Shown: positions 25,040 to 33,920 of the stretch, piece by piece
How positions within the stretch are numbered: the first letter of the stretch is position 1
How the letters are laid out: the number at the start of each line of letters is the position of its first letter
The notes under the pieces: generated by a model
What the model saw: the letters and a program-made list of their open reading frames with translations, nothing else
What the model was told of the DNA's origin: nothing
The model's database searches: none
Program-made: the position numbers and the translations under genes
Source of the DNA: CAWGCA01 sp963820955
GTDB taxonomy: Bacteria; Pseudomonadota; Gammaproteobacteria; Chromatiales; Chromatiaceae
Reading direction: 5' to 3'
Length of the DNA stretch: 64,000 nt
Assembly: GCA_963820955.1 (NCBI GenBank)
Contig: CAWGCA010000032.1
Coordinates: forward strand, 1 to 64,000

Positions 25040-25972
25040 GTGGTGAGCGGGATATACGCTTTGATCCAACCTGATCATCTGGCGCCCGGTAAACTCTATC
25101 CGGCACTCCTGGCATGCACCCGACACGCCGTTTCCGTCGGGGCGCTGCGGCGGATAGAGACCGAACAGCGGTTTATCGCGGATGCCGGTGTGAATTTCCT
25201 GGTGCGTGCGGTCTCCAACCTGCAGCGAAAGCGAGACGACAAGCAGCAGATCCGCAAGCAGGAACGGGCGTCCGGACACACCTTCAATCCATTCCTGCCC
25301 CCGGAACAGGACCTCACCGTCGGGGGAATTAGCGATACTCATATCGCGGTGTTGAATAAATTCAATGTCCTGGATCATCATCTGCTCATCGTTACCCGCG
25401 AGTTCGAGCCTCAGGAGAGGTTGTTGACGCGGGCGGATTTGGAGGCCTGGTGGCTGGCCCTGAAGGAGATCGATGGTCTTGGATTTTACAACGGGGGTCC
25501 CCAGGCCGGTGCCAGCCAGCGGCACAAGCATCTGCAGCTGGTAACCCTGCCCCTGGCCCCGGGACTCTCCCAAGTGCCCATGGCATCTCTGTTTCCGAAT
25601 CGGATTGAACCGTCAACCCTGGTCAGTATTCCTCGTCTACCTTTTCGGCATGCCTTCTGTCGACTGCCCGAAGGGCTGTGGCAAGATCCACCGCGCGCGG
25701 CGGACCGCGCCTTTCAGTTGTACCTGGGCATGCTCGAACACTGTGGACTAAGAACCAGGGCGCAGGATGGATTCCCTCTGCAGGTTGCTCCTTACAATCT
25801 GCTTATCCAGCGCCATTGGATGCTGTTGGTACCGCGCTTGAAAGAGCATTGGGAACAGATATCAGTTAACGCCCTGGGCTACGCAGGGTCCTTATTTGTG
25901 CGCGACAGTGTTGAATTGAAGCGAGTGACGGAACAAGGTCCGATGCAGGTTTTGATGAAGGTCTCCCTGTAA
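25040..25972 (+). CDS. Ap4A phosphorylase / ATP adenylyltransferase family protein
   Basis: A 310-residue nucleotidyltransferase of the HIT/GalT superfamily. It has the Apa1/Apa2 active-site signature GASQRHKHLQL (HxHxQ), an N-terminal NPFLPPEQDL segment and HIAVLNKFNVLDHHLLIVTREFE-like strands before it. Apa-type enzymes phosphorolyse Ap4A to ATP and ADP. In sulfur oxidisers, a related activity (APS:phosphate adenylyltransferase, 'ADP sulfurylase') releases sulfate from APS, so a sulfur-metabolic role is possible but unproven. The start is one of two adjacent GTG codons (25040 or 25043) after a GGGGG stretch. Confidence 0.85.
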   Translation: MVSGIYALIQPDHLAPGKLYPALLACTRHAVSVGALRRIETEQRFIADAGVNFLVRAVSNLQRKRDDKQQIRKQERASGHTFNPFLPPEQDLTVGGISDTHIAVLNKFNVLDHHLLIVTREFEPQERLLTRADLEAWWLALKEIDGLGFYNGGPQAGASQRHKHLQLVTLPLAPGLSQVPMASLFPNRIEPSTLVSIPRLPFRHAFCRLPEGLWQDPPRAADRAFQLYLGMLEHCGLRTRAQDGFPLQVAPYNLLIQRHWMLLVPRLKEHWEQISVNALGYAGSLFVRDSVELKRVTEQGPMQVLMKVSL

Positions 25973-25995
25973 AAAACGAGTAAAGGCTTGTTTGA

Positions 25996-26009
25996 TTGAC
26001 ATATGTCAA
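25996..26009. promoter_or_regulatory. FNR/Dnr/FixK-type palindrome upstream of the 12-heme cytochrome
   Basis: TTGACATATGTCAA is a perfect palindrome (16 bases with its flanking A/T). It matches the TTGAY-N4-RTCAA pattern bound by CRP/FNR-superfamily regulators of anaerobic or nitrogen-oxide metabolism. A TAGATG -10-like element at about 26033-26038 would place the transcription start near 26045, about 41.5 bases from the palindrome centre. This is the geometry of class II activation. Confidence 0.7.
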
Positions 26010-26112
26010 TCCCTACCCTGGAACATGGAAATTAGATGTGACTTAATGACCAGCGAAAGTAGTCTCAGGCTGGAAGTTCTTTCACCTACATCAGTCCCGA
26101 GGGGAGGATACG

Positions 26113-28527
26113 ATGAATAAGACGAAACGGCGTGGGTTGTCATACCTGCTCGCGCTCCTGGCCCCGGTCGCACTCAGCGTCAACGCAGCGGTGCCCGAGA
26201 AGGTGTCGCCGGAAATGGCAGCGGAAAAGGGTTGTGTCAGCTGCCACGAAGGGATCGAAGATATCCGCGAAGAAACCAGCGCCATGCTGGCCCAGATCAA
26301 AGGCATGGGCGGTGCCCAGGGTGACCCCCAGGGTTGCGTCGTCTGTCATGGCGGTAACCCGGAGGGCTTGACCGCGGAAGAGGCCCACCAGGGTCGTCCT
26401 CCGAAGGCCCTGGCAACGGGTCCCAAGACCTTCTATCCCGATCCCGGATCCGTCTGGATCGCCGACAACAGTTGCGGGCAGTCGGGCTGCCATCAGGGCT
26501 ATCCCTACCGGCTGGAGCGTGCACTGATGAACACCGAGGCCGGTAAGATTCAGGGCAACCTTCACACCTGGGGTATTGCCGAGGTGCAGAATCACAAGGT
26601 CCCCTGGGGCAACTACGATGTGTCCGACCCCGATGGCTTGGTACCTACCGTCGGGACCGAGGCCTACAAAGAGTACATGGCTGAGATGATGAAGGCCCAT
26701 GCCGATCAGTTCCCCACGGAACTGCAGCAGGTCCCTCAGCCGTCAGTGGAAGAGATCGAGGCGGACCCCAAACTGGCCGGCTTCACCTATCAGCGGCAGC
26801 AGTGTCAACGTTGCCACGTGGCGATCAAGGGGCGTGAAAAGCGCGGTGACTACCGCGGCATGGGCTGCTCCTCCTGCCATATCCCCTATGGCAATGAAGG
26901 TTACTACGAAGGCGGCGATCCCACTGTCGACAAGACGGAGCAAGGGCACATGCTGGTGCATCGCATTCAGGGTACCCGTGAAGCCAAGGTTGTGACCCCC
27001 TCCATCGAATACACCGGTATTCCGGTGGAGACCTGCAACTCCTGCCATAATCGTGGCAAACGCATCGGTGTGACCTACCAGGGCTTGATGGAATTCCCCT
27101 ACGGCACGCCATTCGATGGGGACGGCAACAAACAACCCAAGCTGCATACCAAGAGCTACCTGTTCATTTCCGATGATCTGCACCATCAGTACACCCAGAG
27201 CAGGGAAGGCAACCCGAAGGGAGGTATGCTGTGTCAGGACTGCCATACCTCTATCGATATGCACGGTGACGGCAACATCTTCGGCACCACCCTGGCCCAG
27301 GTAGAAATAGAGTGCCAGGACTGTCACGGCACACCGGACATGTATCCCTGGGAGCTGCCACTCGGTTATTCGGAAGAGTTCGGAGAGGCGCTGGGAACCG
27401 GCCAACGCGGTTTGGGTGACTCCTTGCTGCTGGAAACAGCCGCCTTCGCTACTGTGTATGAAAAGCGGGACGGCTATCTCCTGAGCGCCCGCGGTAATCC
27501 GCTGGGCAATGTAGTCAGGAACGGCAGAGAGGTGTATCTGCACTCCGCAACCGGGGATAACTTCAAGGTTCCACTGCTCAAGCAACTGGCGGTGGACAAC
27601 ACCTGGAAGAGCCCGGATGCGATGGTCGCCATGGCCAAGGTGGAGAAGCACAACGAAAGTCTGGAGTGCTACGCCTGCCACGCCTCCTGGGTGCCTCAGT
27701 GCTACGGCTGTCACGTCAAGGTCGACTATGGAAAAGACAAGGATGGTATGCCGTTACAGGATACCGACTGGATTGCCGGCGGCAGCGAGCGCTTCGAAAA
27801 CGGACAGACTGCCGAGTCACCGTTGGGAACCCACGGCATCAAGAGCCCGGGCAAGGTGTTTGAGAGCCGTTCCTACCTGCGGTGGGAAGAGCCGGTACTC
27901 GGTATCAATGGTGAGGGACGGGTGACTCCGCTGATGCCTGGCTGCCAGATTGTCTACACGGTCATCGGGCGCGATGGCGAAACCGTGGCATTGAACCAGA
28001 TAGCCACTTCGGAAGACGAGCAGGCAGAGCTGGGTCAGAGCCGCACACCGCTGGCCATTGACATGGCTCCGGTGCAGCCCCATTCGGCGCAGCGTAAGGC
28101 TCGCACCTGCGAATCCTGCCACAATAATCCGAAGGCGATGGGCTACGGCGTGTCCGGCGGCGTATTCCAGACCCGCTATGTGGAGGACATCGTGGAAGAT
28201 CTGATCGATCAGAAGACCGGTAAAGTGATTCCGCAGAACTTCAAGATCCAGATCCCGAAGATTTCCGCCCTGGACTTCGATTGGTCCACGATTATCAAGG
28301 ATGGTCAGCAGGTGCAGACGGTAGGGACTCACTGGCCGCTGTCCCGCGCTCTGACCAAAGAGATGCGCATGGGTATGGAGCGGACCGGCCTGTGCATGGG
28401 GTGCCATCGTGAGATGTCCAACGACGCACTCTGGTCCAAGGTGGCCCAGCCTGGTCAGCTTACCGACGAGGCGCACATAGAGCTGATGAACAAGATGTTC
28501 AAGGCCTATGCGGAGAAGCAAGAATAG
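26113..28527 (+). CDS. Exported 12-heme c-type cytochrome
   Basis: An 804-residue protein with a signal peptide (cleavage probably after VNAA). It has eleven CXXCH motifs, in order CVSCH, CVVCH, CQRCH, CSSCH, CNSCH, CQDCH, CQDCH, CYACH, CYGCH, CESCH and CMGCH. One CX4CH site (CGQSGCH) lies between the second and third. It therefore probably carries twelve covalent hemes in the periplasm and acts in electron transfer or as a reductase/oxidase. I cannot assign it to hydroxylamine oxidoreductase, NrfA, OTR or the MtrA/MtrC types by motif. The ATG follows GGGGAGG. An FNR/Dnr-like box upstream suggests control by oxygen or nitrogen oxides. Two hairpins follow. Confidence 0.9.
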   Translation: MNKTKRRGLSYLLALLAPVALSVNAAVPEKVSPEMAAEKGCVSCHEGIEDIREETSAMLAQIKGMGGAQGDPQGCVVCHGGNPEGLTAEEAHQGRPPKALATGPKTFYPDPGSVWIADNSCGQSGCHQGYPYRLERALMNTEAGKIQGNLHTWGIAEVQNHKVPWGNYDVSDPDGLVPTVGTEAYKEYMAEMMKAHADQFPTELQQVPQPSVEEIEADPKLAGFTYQRQQCQRCHVAIKGREKRGDYRGMGCSSCHIPYGNEGYYEGGDPTVDKTEQGHMLVHRIQGTREAKVVTPSIEYTGIPVETCNSCHNRGKRIGVTYQGLMEFPYGTPFDGDGNKQPKLHTKSYLFISDDLHHQYTQSREGNPKGGMLCQDCHTSIDMHGDGNIFGTTLAQVEIECQDCHGTPDMYPWELPLGYSEEFGEALGTGQRGLGDSLLLETAAFATVYEKRDGYLLSARGNPLGNVVRNGREVYLHSATGDNFKVPLLKQLAVDNTWKSPDAMVAMAKVEKHNESLECYACHASWVPQCYGCHVKVDYGKDKDGMPLQDTDWIAGGSERFENGQTAESPLGTHGIKSPGKVFESRSYLRWEEPVLGINGEGRVTPLMPGCQIVYTVIGRDGETVALNQIATSEDEQAELGQSRTPLAIDMAPVQPHSAQRKARTCESCHNNPKAMGYGVSGGVFQTRYVEDIVEDLIDQKTGKVIPQNFKIQIPKISALDFDWSTIIKDGQQVQTVGTHWPLSRALTKEMRMGMERTGLCMGCHREMSNDALWSKVAQPGQLTDEAHIELMNKMFKAYAEKQE

Positions 28528-28544
28528 TTGCTTTCAACCTGATT

Positions 28545-28610
28545 GCCCGGGGTTCTCACCCCGGGCGCTAACAAAGGGGCTCATCACGCAACAGGTGATG
28601 AGCCTTTTCT
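28545..28610 (+). terminator. Tandem hairpins ending the cytochrome transcript
   Basis: GCCCGGGGT / ACCCCGGGC (28545-28566, 4-base loop) is followed by GGCTCATCAC / GTGATGAGCC (28578-28604) with TTTTCT directly after. The second is a canonical Rho-independent terminator. Confidence 0.88.
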
Positions 28611-28676
28611 GTTGGAAAACCGGTATATTTGAAGAATGCATGCGCTCTTAGCAACAATAAGGGAGAGGGTTACACT

Positions 28677-29501
28677 ATGATCCGGCGGCAATCGAGCACT
28701 CGTAAATCGGTCGACTACTGTCGGCATTCTCCCGCCCTGTTTATCGGTCTGACGTTTGCTGCCATTTGCCTTATTGTTGGGGCGCCGGCAGTGTCGATTG
28801 CCGCAGACCAGGCGCCGATTGATCGGACCGCGGCTACACCGATGCCGGTGAATCCCGGGCGCCCACACGCCTCTTCCAGTGATCCCCATCGGCAGTTATC
28901 CCCGCAAAAACTGCTTCAGGTGGCCCTTCAGCACAAAAACGAGGGGCGCCCGGCGGAGGCGTTTAGAACTCTGACCATGGCGATCAACCGTTATCCTGAT
29001 GAGGGGGGGCTTTATGCCGTGCGGGGCAGCCTGTACCTTGAAACCGGGCAATATGCGACGGCGCTGCAGGATCTCGAACGGGCCGTTGCCCTCAATCCGG
29101 ACGATGCGGCCGCCCTTACCAATCGGGCTCAGACTTATCGACAGTTCGGGCGCGAAAAAGAGGCGATGCAGGATCTGGAGCGGGCGGTGGAGATAAGCCC
29201 GAACCTGATTCCTGCCCTTTTCAACCGTGGTGCATTGCGCTATTCACAAGCTGACCTGGAGGGGGCGAAGGAAGATTTTGATCGCTGCATAGCCGCTGAT
29301 CCGCATATGCCTGCGCCCTATTTCAACCGGGCCGCTGTCTTTGAGGCAATGGATCAGCGTGCGGCGGCAATTGCCGATATCGAGCGTTTTATAAGCATTG
29401 CCGACAACGACGCCTGGAAACACCAGGCCGAGGAATTACTGAAGGTTTGGCGACAGGGAGCGCAGGTGGATAGAGAGGGCGCTAAGCCGGATTCGAACTG
29501 A
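28677..29501 (+). CDS. Exported TPR-repeat protein
   Basis: A 274-residue protein with an N-terminal hydrophobic segment (FIGLTFAAICLIVGAPAVSIAA). A proline-rich linker follows, then about four to five tetratricopeptide repeats (residues about 85-255; ALQDLERAVALNPDD, AMQDLERAVEISPN and AKEDFDRCIAADPH are successive B helices). TPR domains bind partner proteins; the partner here is unknown. The start at 28677 has AGGGAGAGGG upstream; the frame itself is open from 28629. It follows the 12-heme cytochrome but is separated from it by a terminator. Confidence 0.82.
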   Translation: MIRRQSSTRKSVDYCRHSPALFIGLTFAAICLIVGAPAVSIAADQAPIDRTAATPMPVNPGRPHASSSDPHRQLSPQKLLQVALQHKNEGRPAEAFRTLTMAINRYPDEGGLYAVRGSLYLETGQYATALQDLERAVALNPDDAAALTNRAQTYRQFGREKEAMQDLERAVEISPNLIPALFNRGALRYSQADLEGAKEDFDRCIAADPHMPAPYFNRAAVFEAMDQRAAAIADIERFISIADNDAWKHQAEELLKVWRQGAQVDREGAKPDSN

Positions 29502-29579
29502 GCCAATCCCTGTTCGATGGTGTTCCGGTCGATATTTGGAGGCGGCGTATTTTGTGGCCAATAAAACTGTGAGTTGATA

Positions 29580-30173
29580 ATGAAGAAGTCTGTGCGTCTG
29601 TTCTTTCTGCTCTGGATTCCGTTTCTCTCCGCCGTATCGGCCGATGAAAAAGGCCTGGCTGAGGGCGTCTCTTTCGAAGAATTAGTCAGAGAGTCAGGGA
29701 TGATCTTTAGTTCGCCAGAGGGTTTTCGTAACATAGACGCTGTCGCGAACCCGTTGTTTCCCTATGAGCATGCGATACGTAACCAGGCCGACACCCTGGA
29801 GATTCGTTATGCGATTCGACCATTGAGCAGGCTGGAGATCGACTATGACGACCCCCACGGTTCTGCCCCTGATCCGAATCATGTTTTTCCGCTCATGTTT
29901 CAATCGTTGGTAACGCGATTATCCAATGGCAGGCACAGTCCCACACGGGTATATCCGCCAGAGCAGGCCGAGGAAAAGTTCCGTGCCCATTGGGCAGCCG
30001 CGTCGGTGTTCGATATCCATCGGGAGTTCACTGATCAGTTTCGCCAGGCACTGCTGATCGCGATGCACAAGAATCACACGGCAGATGCCTATGTGGTCTT
30101 TCTGTTTGATGACTATGCCCTGGTCAAGGAAGAGATTAACAGAGTGCTCGGGGCGCTGGCCTTTCTACCCTAG
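29580..30173 (+). CDS. Hypothetical exported protein
   Basis: A 197-residue protein with a signal peptide (KKSVRLFFLLWIPFLSAVSA) and no further membrane segment or cysteine motif. Family not recognised. The mature part starts with an acidic helix, then a mixed alpha/beta region (ADTLEIRYAIRPL, ADAYVVFLFDDYALVKEEINRV), and is probably a periplasmic soluble domain. I use the ATG at 29580; a TTG two codons earlier is possible. It follows the TPR gene by 78 bases. Its TAG stop is the first part of dispersed-repeat copy 2. Confidence 0.7.
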   Translation: MKKSVRLFFLLWIPFLSAVSADEKGLAEGVSFEELVRESGMIFSSPEGFRNIDAVANPLFPYEHAIRNQADTLEIRYAIRPLSRLEIDYDDPHGSAPDPNHVFPLMFQSLVTRLSNGRHSPTRVYPPEQAEEKFRAHWAAASVFDIHREFTDQFRQALLIAMHKNHTADAYVVFLFDDYALVKEEINRVLGALAFLP

Positions 30174-30191
30174 GGCCTGCTAACACTATGC
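30172..30191 (+). repeat. Dispersed repeat, copy 2
   Basis: AGGGCCTGCTAACACTATGC differs from the other two copies at one base. It begins inside the stop codon of the exported-protein gene. CGGAT follows, as in copy 3. Confidence 0.65.
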
Positions 30192-30493
30192 GGATGCCCA
30201 GCTGGCTGCAGCCGATATTCCGGGGCTGCCGCTTTTTATTGTGTTTGTCGCACTGTTCGGGCATTTCAGGGAATCAAATTCGTAATCCAGTATCTAGCGC
30301 CCTAAAGGCCTCATGCAAGGTGAGCCAATTCACACTCTGTACCGTGAATATAGGGTAAATACCTACTATCTCCGCCCCCTAAACCCGTCTAACTTCCGCC
30401 GTAAGATGGTGATCGCCATCGATTGGGCTGGGCCCGCAAAAAATCACCAATACATTTTAAGTGACAAGGGATAGTCCACTCGGAGGCATCAAT
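30174..30493. other. 320-base intergenic region upstream of the DUF1800/DUF1501 pair
   Basis: It contains repeat copy 2 at its left end and, beyond that, no open frame, hairpin terminator or regulator box I can name. It probably carries the promoter of the DUF1800 gene. Confidence 0.5.
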
Positions 30494-32374
30494 ATGAAGA
30501 CTCGATCAGTGATCGGGGTGGGTTTACTCGCCCTATCAACACTGTTATTACCTTTCCAATCGTTCGCGGCAGGACTGACACCCGTATCCAACCAGGCCTG
30601 GAACCAGGCTGCCGTAAGAAAAGTCCTGCATACTTTTGCTTACGGTGGGTTTGCGACGGATTATCAAATCGCCAAATGGGCAGACATGATCCCCGAGGCG
30701 GCTATTCGCCAGATCCTCAGTTTTGACAATATCAATTATGGGCTTTCGCCGCCTCATGGCATAACGGCCTGGTTCGGCCCCTACTTGAGCAGACTACAGG
30801 AGCTTTGGTCGGCAAGCCAACTCTCTAACCGCACCTGTCCCAGCGATATGGGAGACTTCTCGCCCACCCGCGTGCGCAAGGATGGGGAAGTGGTGTTTTC
30901 CAACGCAGGGATGCAGAACACTTGGATCACGGCCATCAACACACGGGGGCTCAATACCTTTGCGCACAATGTCGGCTTCTGGCTGGTCAATTATCACATG
31001 GCAGTCAATCTCGACGACACCGAGGCACCGCTGGTGATGGATCTCTATGATACTTCGCTGGAACTGCTCGGCGCGGGGGAGCCGTTCAACCGGGTGCTGG
31101 CGATGGGGGCCTCGTCCGCCGCGGTTGCCCGCGAGTACGGTCACCGCAACAACCGCTATGTGAACCGAACCGGACGGTTCATCGGCAATGATGATTTTGC
31201 CCGGGAGTTTCATCAGCTGTTCTTCCGTATCAATGGCGATGTCGAGGATCCCGACTACCACGAAAACACCACCATTGAGCACACCTCCTGGGTCCTTACC
31301 GGTATGCAGCTGGACAGAGACCCCGACGTCTGGGGTACAACCCTGTCAAGGGACTGGTGGGTGGCGCCTATCGATTTCACCGATCATGTGGATGCCAGCG
31401 GGCGGACGATTCGTAATGCCCTGCGTCACTACAGTGGCGATCTCGAAGTGCTCCACGAGCCGGTCGGTGGTCTTACGGCCGAAGACAAGCTCTACAGCCT
31501 GGCAGATGTGGCCATTAACCACCCGGAGAGCCTGGATAATCTGCCGATTTCCATTATTGAGTTTTTCGCCGATGACAATATGACGGAAGCGAAAAAACAG
31601 ATGATCCGGGAGTCCTGGCAGGCCTTGGTAGGGACGCCCGACGATTTCTTGAAATTTTTGCAGGCCTACGCGGTATCCACCGCCTTTCATAGTGCGAACA
31701 CCTTTAAATATCGCACTGCCTTCAGCCGGAACCTGACCATGTTCAATCAGAATACGGTGAACAATGTGGAAAGCTTCGGCAACAGCTACTCGCCCCGCGC
31801 AAACATGCTGCGGCAGGGTGCGGAGGCATTCGTGCCGGTCCACGATGTATTCGGTAACCAGACCTCATTGAATGCGGCCAACAACCCGGATCTGTTCAAG
31901 GAGGCCTACAACAGTAACGTCGATTATCCAGCCCGAATCTCCAAGACCCGTCAGGACTGTCTTGATGCCACAGGTAGCGTAGTGAGTCAATGGGAGAAGG
32001 ACTGGGCGCGCATAATTCCCACCGACAACAGCGGTGTCTACACCGTAAGAGACGTTGGAAATTGGCTCTGGCAACGCTTCACCGGCGACAGCGGGAACAA
32101 CTACACACGCCTGGAGCGTGCCCAAGTTGCGGCTTTTCTTGCTAAGGGCAAAGACTTCGGTTATCTGGCAGATCCTGCCAACCCAGATATTGCCTATACC
32201 GATAGTCAGCTCAATTCGGGTGCGCTAGCGACCCTTCTGAACTCGCTTGAAAACCAAACTTTGGCTCTCGACGATGTCAAGGTAGCGAAACGTCGTCAGG
32301 CCAACTCGCGGGTTGGATTGGCAGTCAACTTTATTACCATGACCCCGTTCATGTTTGCGACGGGAGGCAACTAA
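30494..32374 (+). CDS. Exported DUF1800-family protein
   Basis: A 626-residue protein with a Sec signal peptide (MKTRSVIGVGLLALSTLLLP, cut at SFAA). It matches the DUF1800 pattern: an N-terminal helical ..VRKVLHTFAYGGFATDYQIAK, then DFAREFHQLFFRINGD followed by HTSWVLTGMQLD, and a late FHSANTFKYRTAF. The function of DUF1800 proteins is unknown. They nearly always sit beside a DUF1501 gene, as here. GGAGG lies 8 bases upstream of the chosen ATG; the frame is open from 30461. The next gene starts immediately after its stop. Confidence 0.78.
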   Translation: MKTRSVIGVGLLALSTLLLPFQSFAAGLTPVSNQAWNQAAVRKVLHTFAYGGFATDYQIAKWADMIPEAAIRQILSFDNINYGLSPPHGITAWFGPYLSRLQELWSASQLSNRTCPSDMGDFSPTRVRKDGEVVFSNAGMQNTWITAINTRGLNTFAHNVGFWLVNYHMAVNLDDTEAPLVMDLYDTSLELLGAGEPFNRVLAMGASSAAVAREYGHRNNRYVNRTGRFIGNDDFAREFHQLFFRINGDVEDPDYHENTTIEHTSWVLTGMQLDRDPDVWGTTLSRDWWVAPIDFTDHVDASGRTIRNALRHYSGDLEVLHEPVGGLTAEDKLYSLADVAINHPESLDNLPISIIEFFADDNMTEAKKQMIRESWQALVGTPDDFLKFLQAYAVSTAFHSANTFKYRTAFSRNLTMFNQNTVNNVESFGNSYSPRANMLRQGAEAFVPVHDVFGNQTSLNAANNPDLFKEAYNSNVDYPARISKTRQDCLDATGSVVSQWEKDWARIIPTDNSGVYTVRDVGNWLWQRFTGDSGNNYTRLERAQVAAFLAKGKDFGYLADPANPDIAYTDSQLNSGALATLLNSLENQTLALDDVKVAKRRQANSRVGLAVNFITMTPFMFATGGN

Positions 32375-32375
32375 A

Positions 32376-33812
32376 ATGAAAAGAAGAGACTTTCTGAAAA
32401 ACACCATTGGTGCCTCAGCCATGTTGGGTCTTGGTGCAGGCATGAGCCCGAGATGGCTCAATGCTCAGACGGCACCCGGTTTTCAGCGGACCCTGGTCAA
32501 TTGCATGCTGCTGGGTGGCGCGGATCTCAGGTATCTTTTCGTGCCTGAGCCAGGGACCGCTTACGCCGACAAGTTCTGGGAAGCGCGTAGTGATATCTAT
32601 TTGTCCACAGCTCAGAATCAGGCAAAATACGGCACCTACGCAGACGTCTGGGCAGATCTCTATCAGCCTACCGTTGATGCGAATGGCACCACTTTTGGTA
32701 TCCATAAAGCTGCCGGCTGGTTGAAGCAGCAGTTCGATCTGGGCAATGTGGCAATCATTTCCAATGTGCTGGGTTCGGACAATCGCCGCCACGATCAGTC
32801 TCAACTGATCGTCAATGCGGGTGACGTCAATGCCAGTCAGTATGTCTATGACCGGGATGGTTGGGGAGGCAGATTGACCCATGCCATCAACAACGCGAAT
32901 GCGGTTTCTGTTACCCGGGATATATCGGTTTTCTGTAACGGCACAGATCCGCAGAATCGCAATGCCAAGGTGGTTCACGCCAAGGATACGAGGAACTTCG
33001 GCCTCTCCAATGGGAATGATAATCCGACATCATCGAGGTCGGCACTGGCCCGCGCCTTGAAGGGGTACTATGCGGCGAAGCGGCTCCAGGTGGCGGGAAA
33101 GCCACAGAACTGGCCCTATCACAAATTCCTGCAGCATGAAGAGAGCCTGCGAAGGTTCGGCGATATCTTCAACGCCCGGCTGGCGGACGTTTCGCCGTTA
33201 CAACCTGATGCATTGCGGGCGCTCTATACCGCGGGTTTAGGAACCCCCCCGCTCAATAGCACTAAATTCGGGCTGCAGTGCGCGAGTCTCTATGACAGCT
33301 TTCTGGGCGCCGATCTGTTTCAGATGCGTGTCGCTTCCATGGAATACTCCGGGTGGGATACCCACAATCAGGAGCAGACGCGTTTCGAGACCAACGTGAG
33401 CGATATTTTCGGTGCTGGCGGGGGCTTGGATACCTTGAGTCAGGAACTCGCTCCCTTGGGCACGAATGACAATACGGTCTATCTCTTCACAACAGACTTT
33501 GGACGTCAGCTTCGTGCCAACGGTGATTATGGCACCGATCATGGACGGGGTAACTACATGATCCTGGTTGGCCCGGGTGTGAACGGTGGAGTCTATGGTG
33601 AGATGTTCCCGGCGAGTGAAATCACCGGGCCAGCGGGACAGACCCGATTTGATCAGAGGGGCGCGGACATAGAAGGGCGTACCTCGTTTGAACAGGTGCT
33701 GACCCGGGTATGCGACTGGGTAGAACCGGGCACCGGCGCACAGGTCTTACCGGATGCCAACCTGTCGATGATCGAGGCGGGCGTGGATCTTGATACGCTG
33801 TTTCCAGTCTAA
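32376..33812 (+). CDS. DUF1501-family protein with twin-arginine signal
   Basis: A 478-residue protein. The N-terminus MKRRDFLKNTIGASAMLG is a Tat export signal, so it is probably folded in the cytoplasm before export. The rest resembles DUF1501, a family with an alkaline-phosphatase/sulfatase-like fold: an early LVNCMLLGGADLRYLF, RRHDQSQLI in the middle, and late SGWDTHNQEQTRFE and LFTTDFGRQLRANGD followed by DHGRGNYMILVG. The function is unknown. GGGAGG in the end of the DUF1800 gene is its ribosome-binding site, so the two are translationally coupled. Confidence 0.85.
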   Translation: MKRRDFLKNTIGASAMLGLGAGMSPRWLNAQTAPGFQRTLVNCMLLGGADLRYLFVPEPGTAYADKFWEARSDIYLSTAQNQAKYGTYADVWADLYQPTVDANGTTFGIHKAAGWLKQQFDLGNVAIISNVLGSDNRRHDQSQLIVNAGDVNASQYVYDRDGWGGRLTHAINNANAVSVTRDISVFCNGTDPQNRNAKVVHAKDTRNFGLSNGNDNPTSSRSALARALKGYYAAKRLQVAGKPQNWPYHKFLQHEESLRRFGDIFNARLADVSPLQPDALRALYTAGLGTPPLNSTKFGLQCASLYDSFLGADLFQMRVASMEYSGWDTHNQEQTRFETNVSDIFGAGGGLDTLSQELAPLGTNDNTVYLFTTDFGRQLRANGDYGTDHGRGNYMILVGPGVNGGVYGEMFPASEITGPAGQTRFDQRGADIEGRTSFEQVLTRVCDWVEPGTGAQVLPDANLSMIEAGVDLDTLFPV

Positions 33813-33862
33813 AAAATGGTGCATGGGCGACAAGGACGTTGATCCCTAGAGGAGTAAAAGAA

Positions 33863-33900
33863 AAAGCCGCGCCGGATAACATCTGGCGCGGCTTTTTTTA
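33863..33900. terminator. Bidirectional Rho-independent terminator
   Basis: AAAGCCGCGCC (33863-33873) pairs with GGCGCGGCTTT (33885-33895). A-rich sequence precedes it and a T-run follows, so it can serve both the DUF1501 gene and the convergent sodB. Confidence 0.9.
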
Positions 33901-33920
33901 TTTCCGGGAAACGGGTCTCG

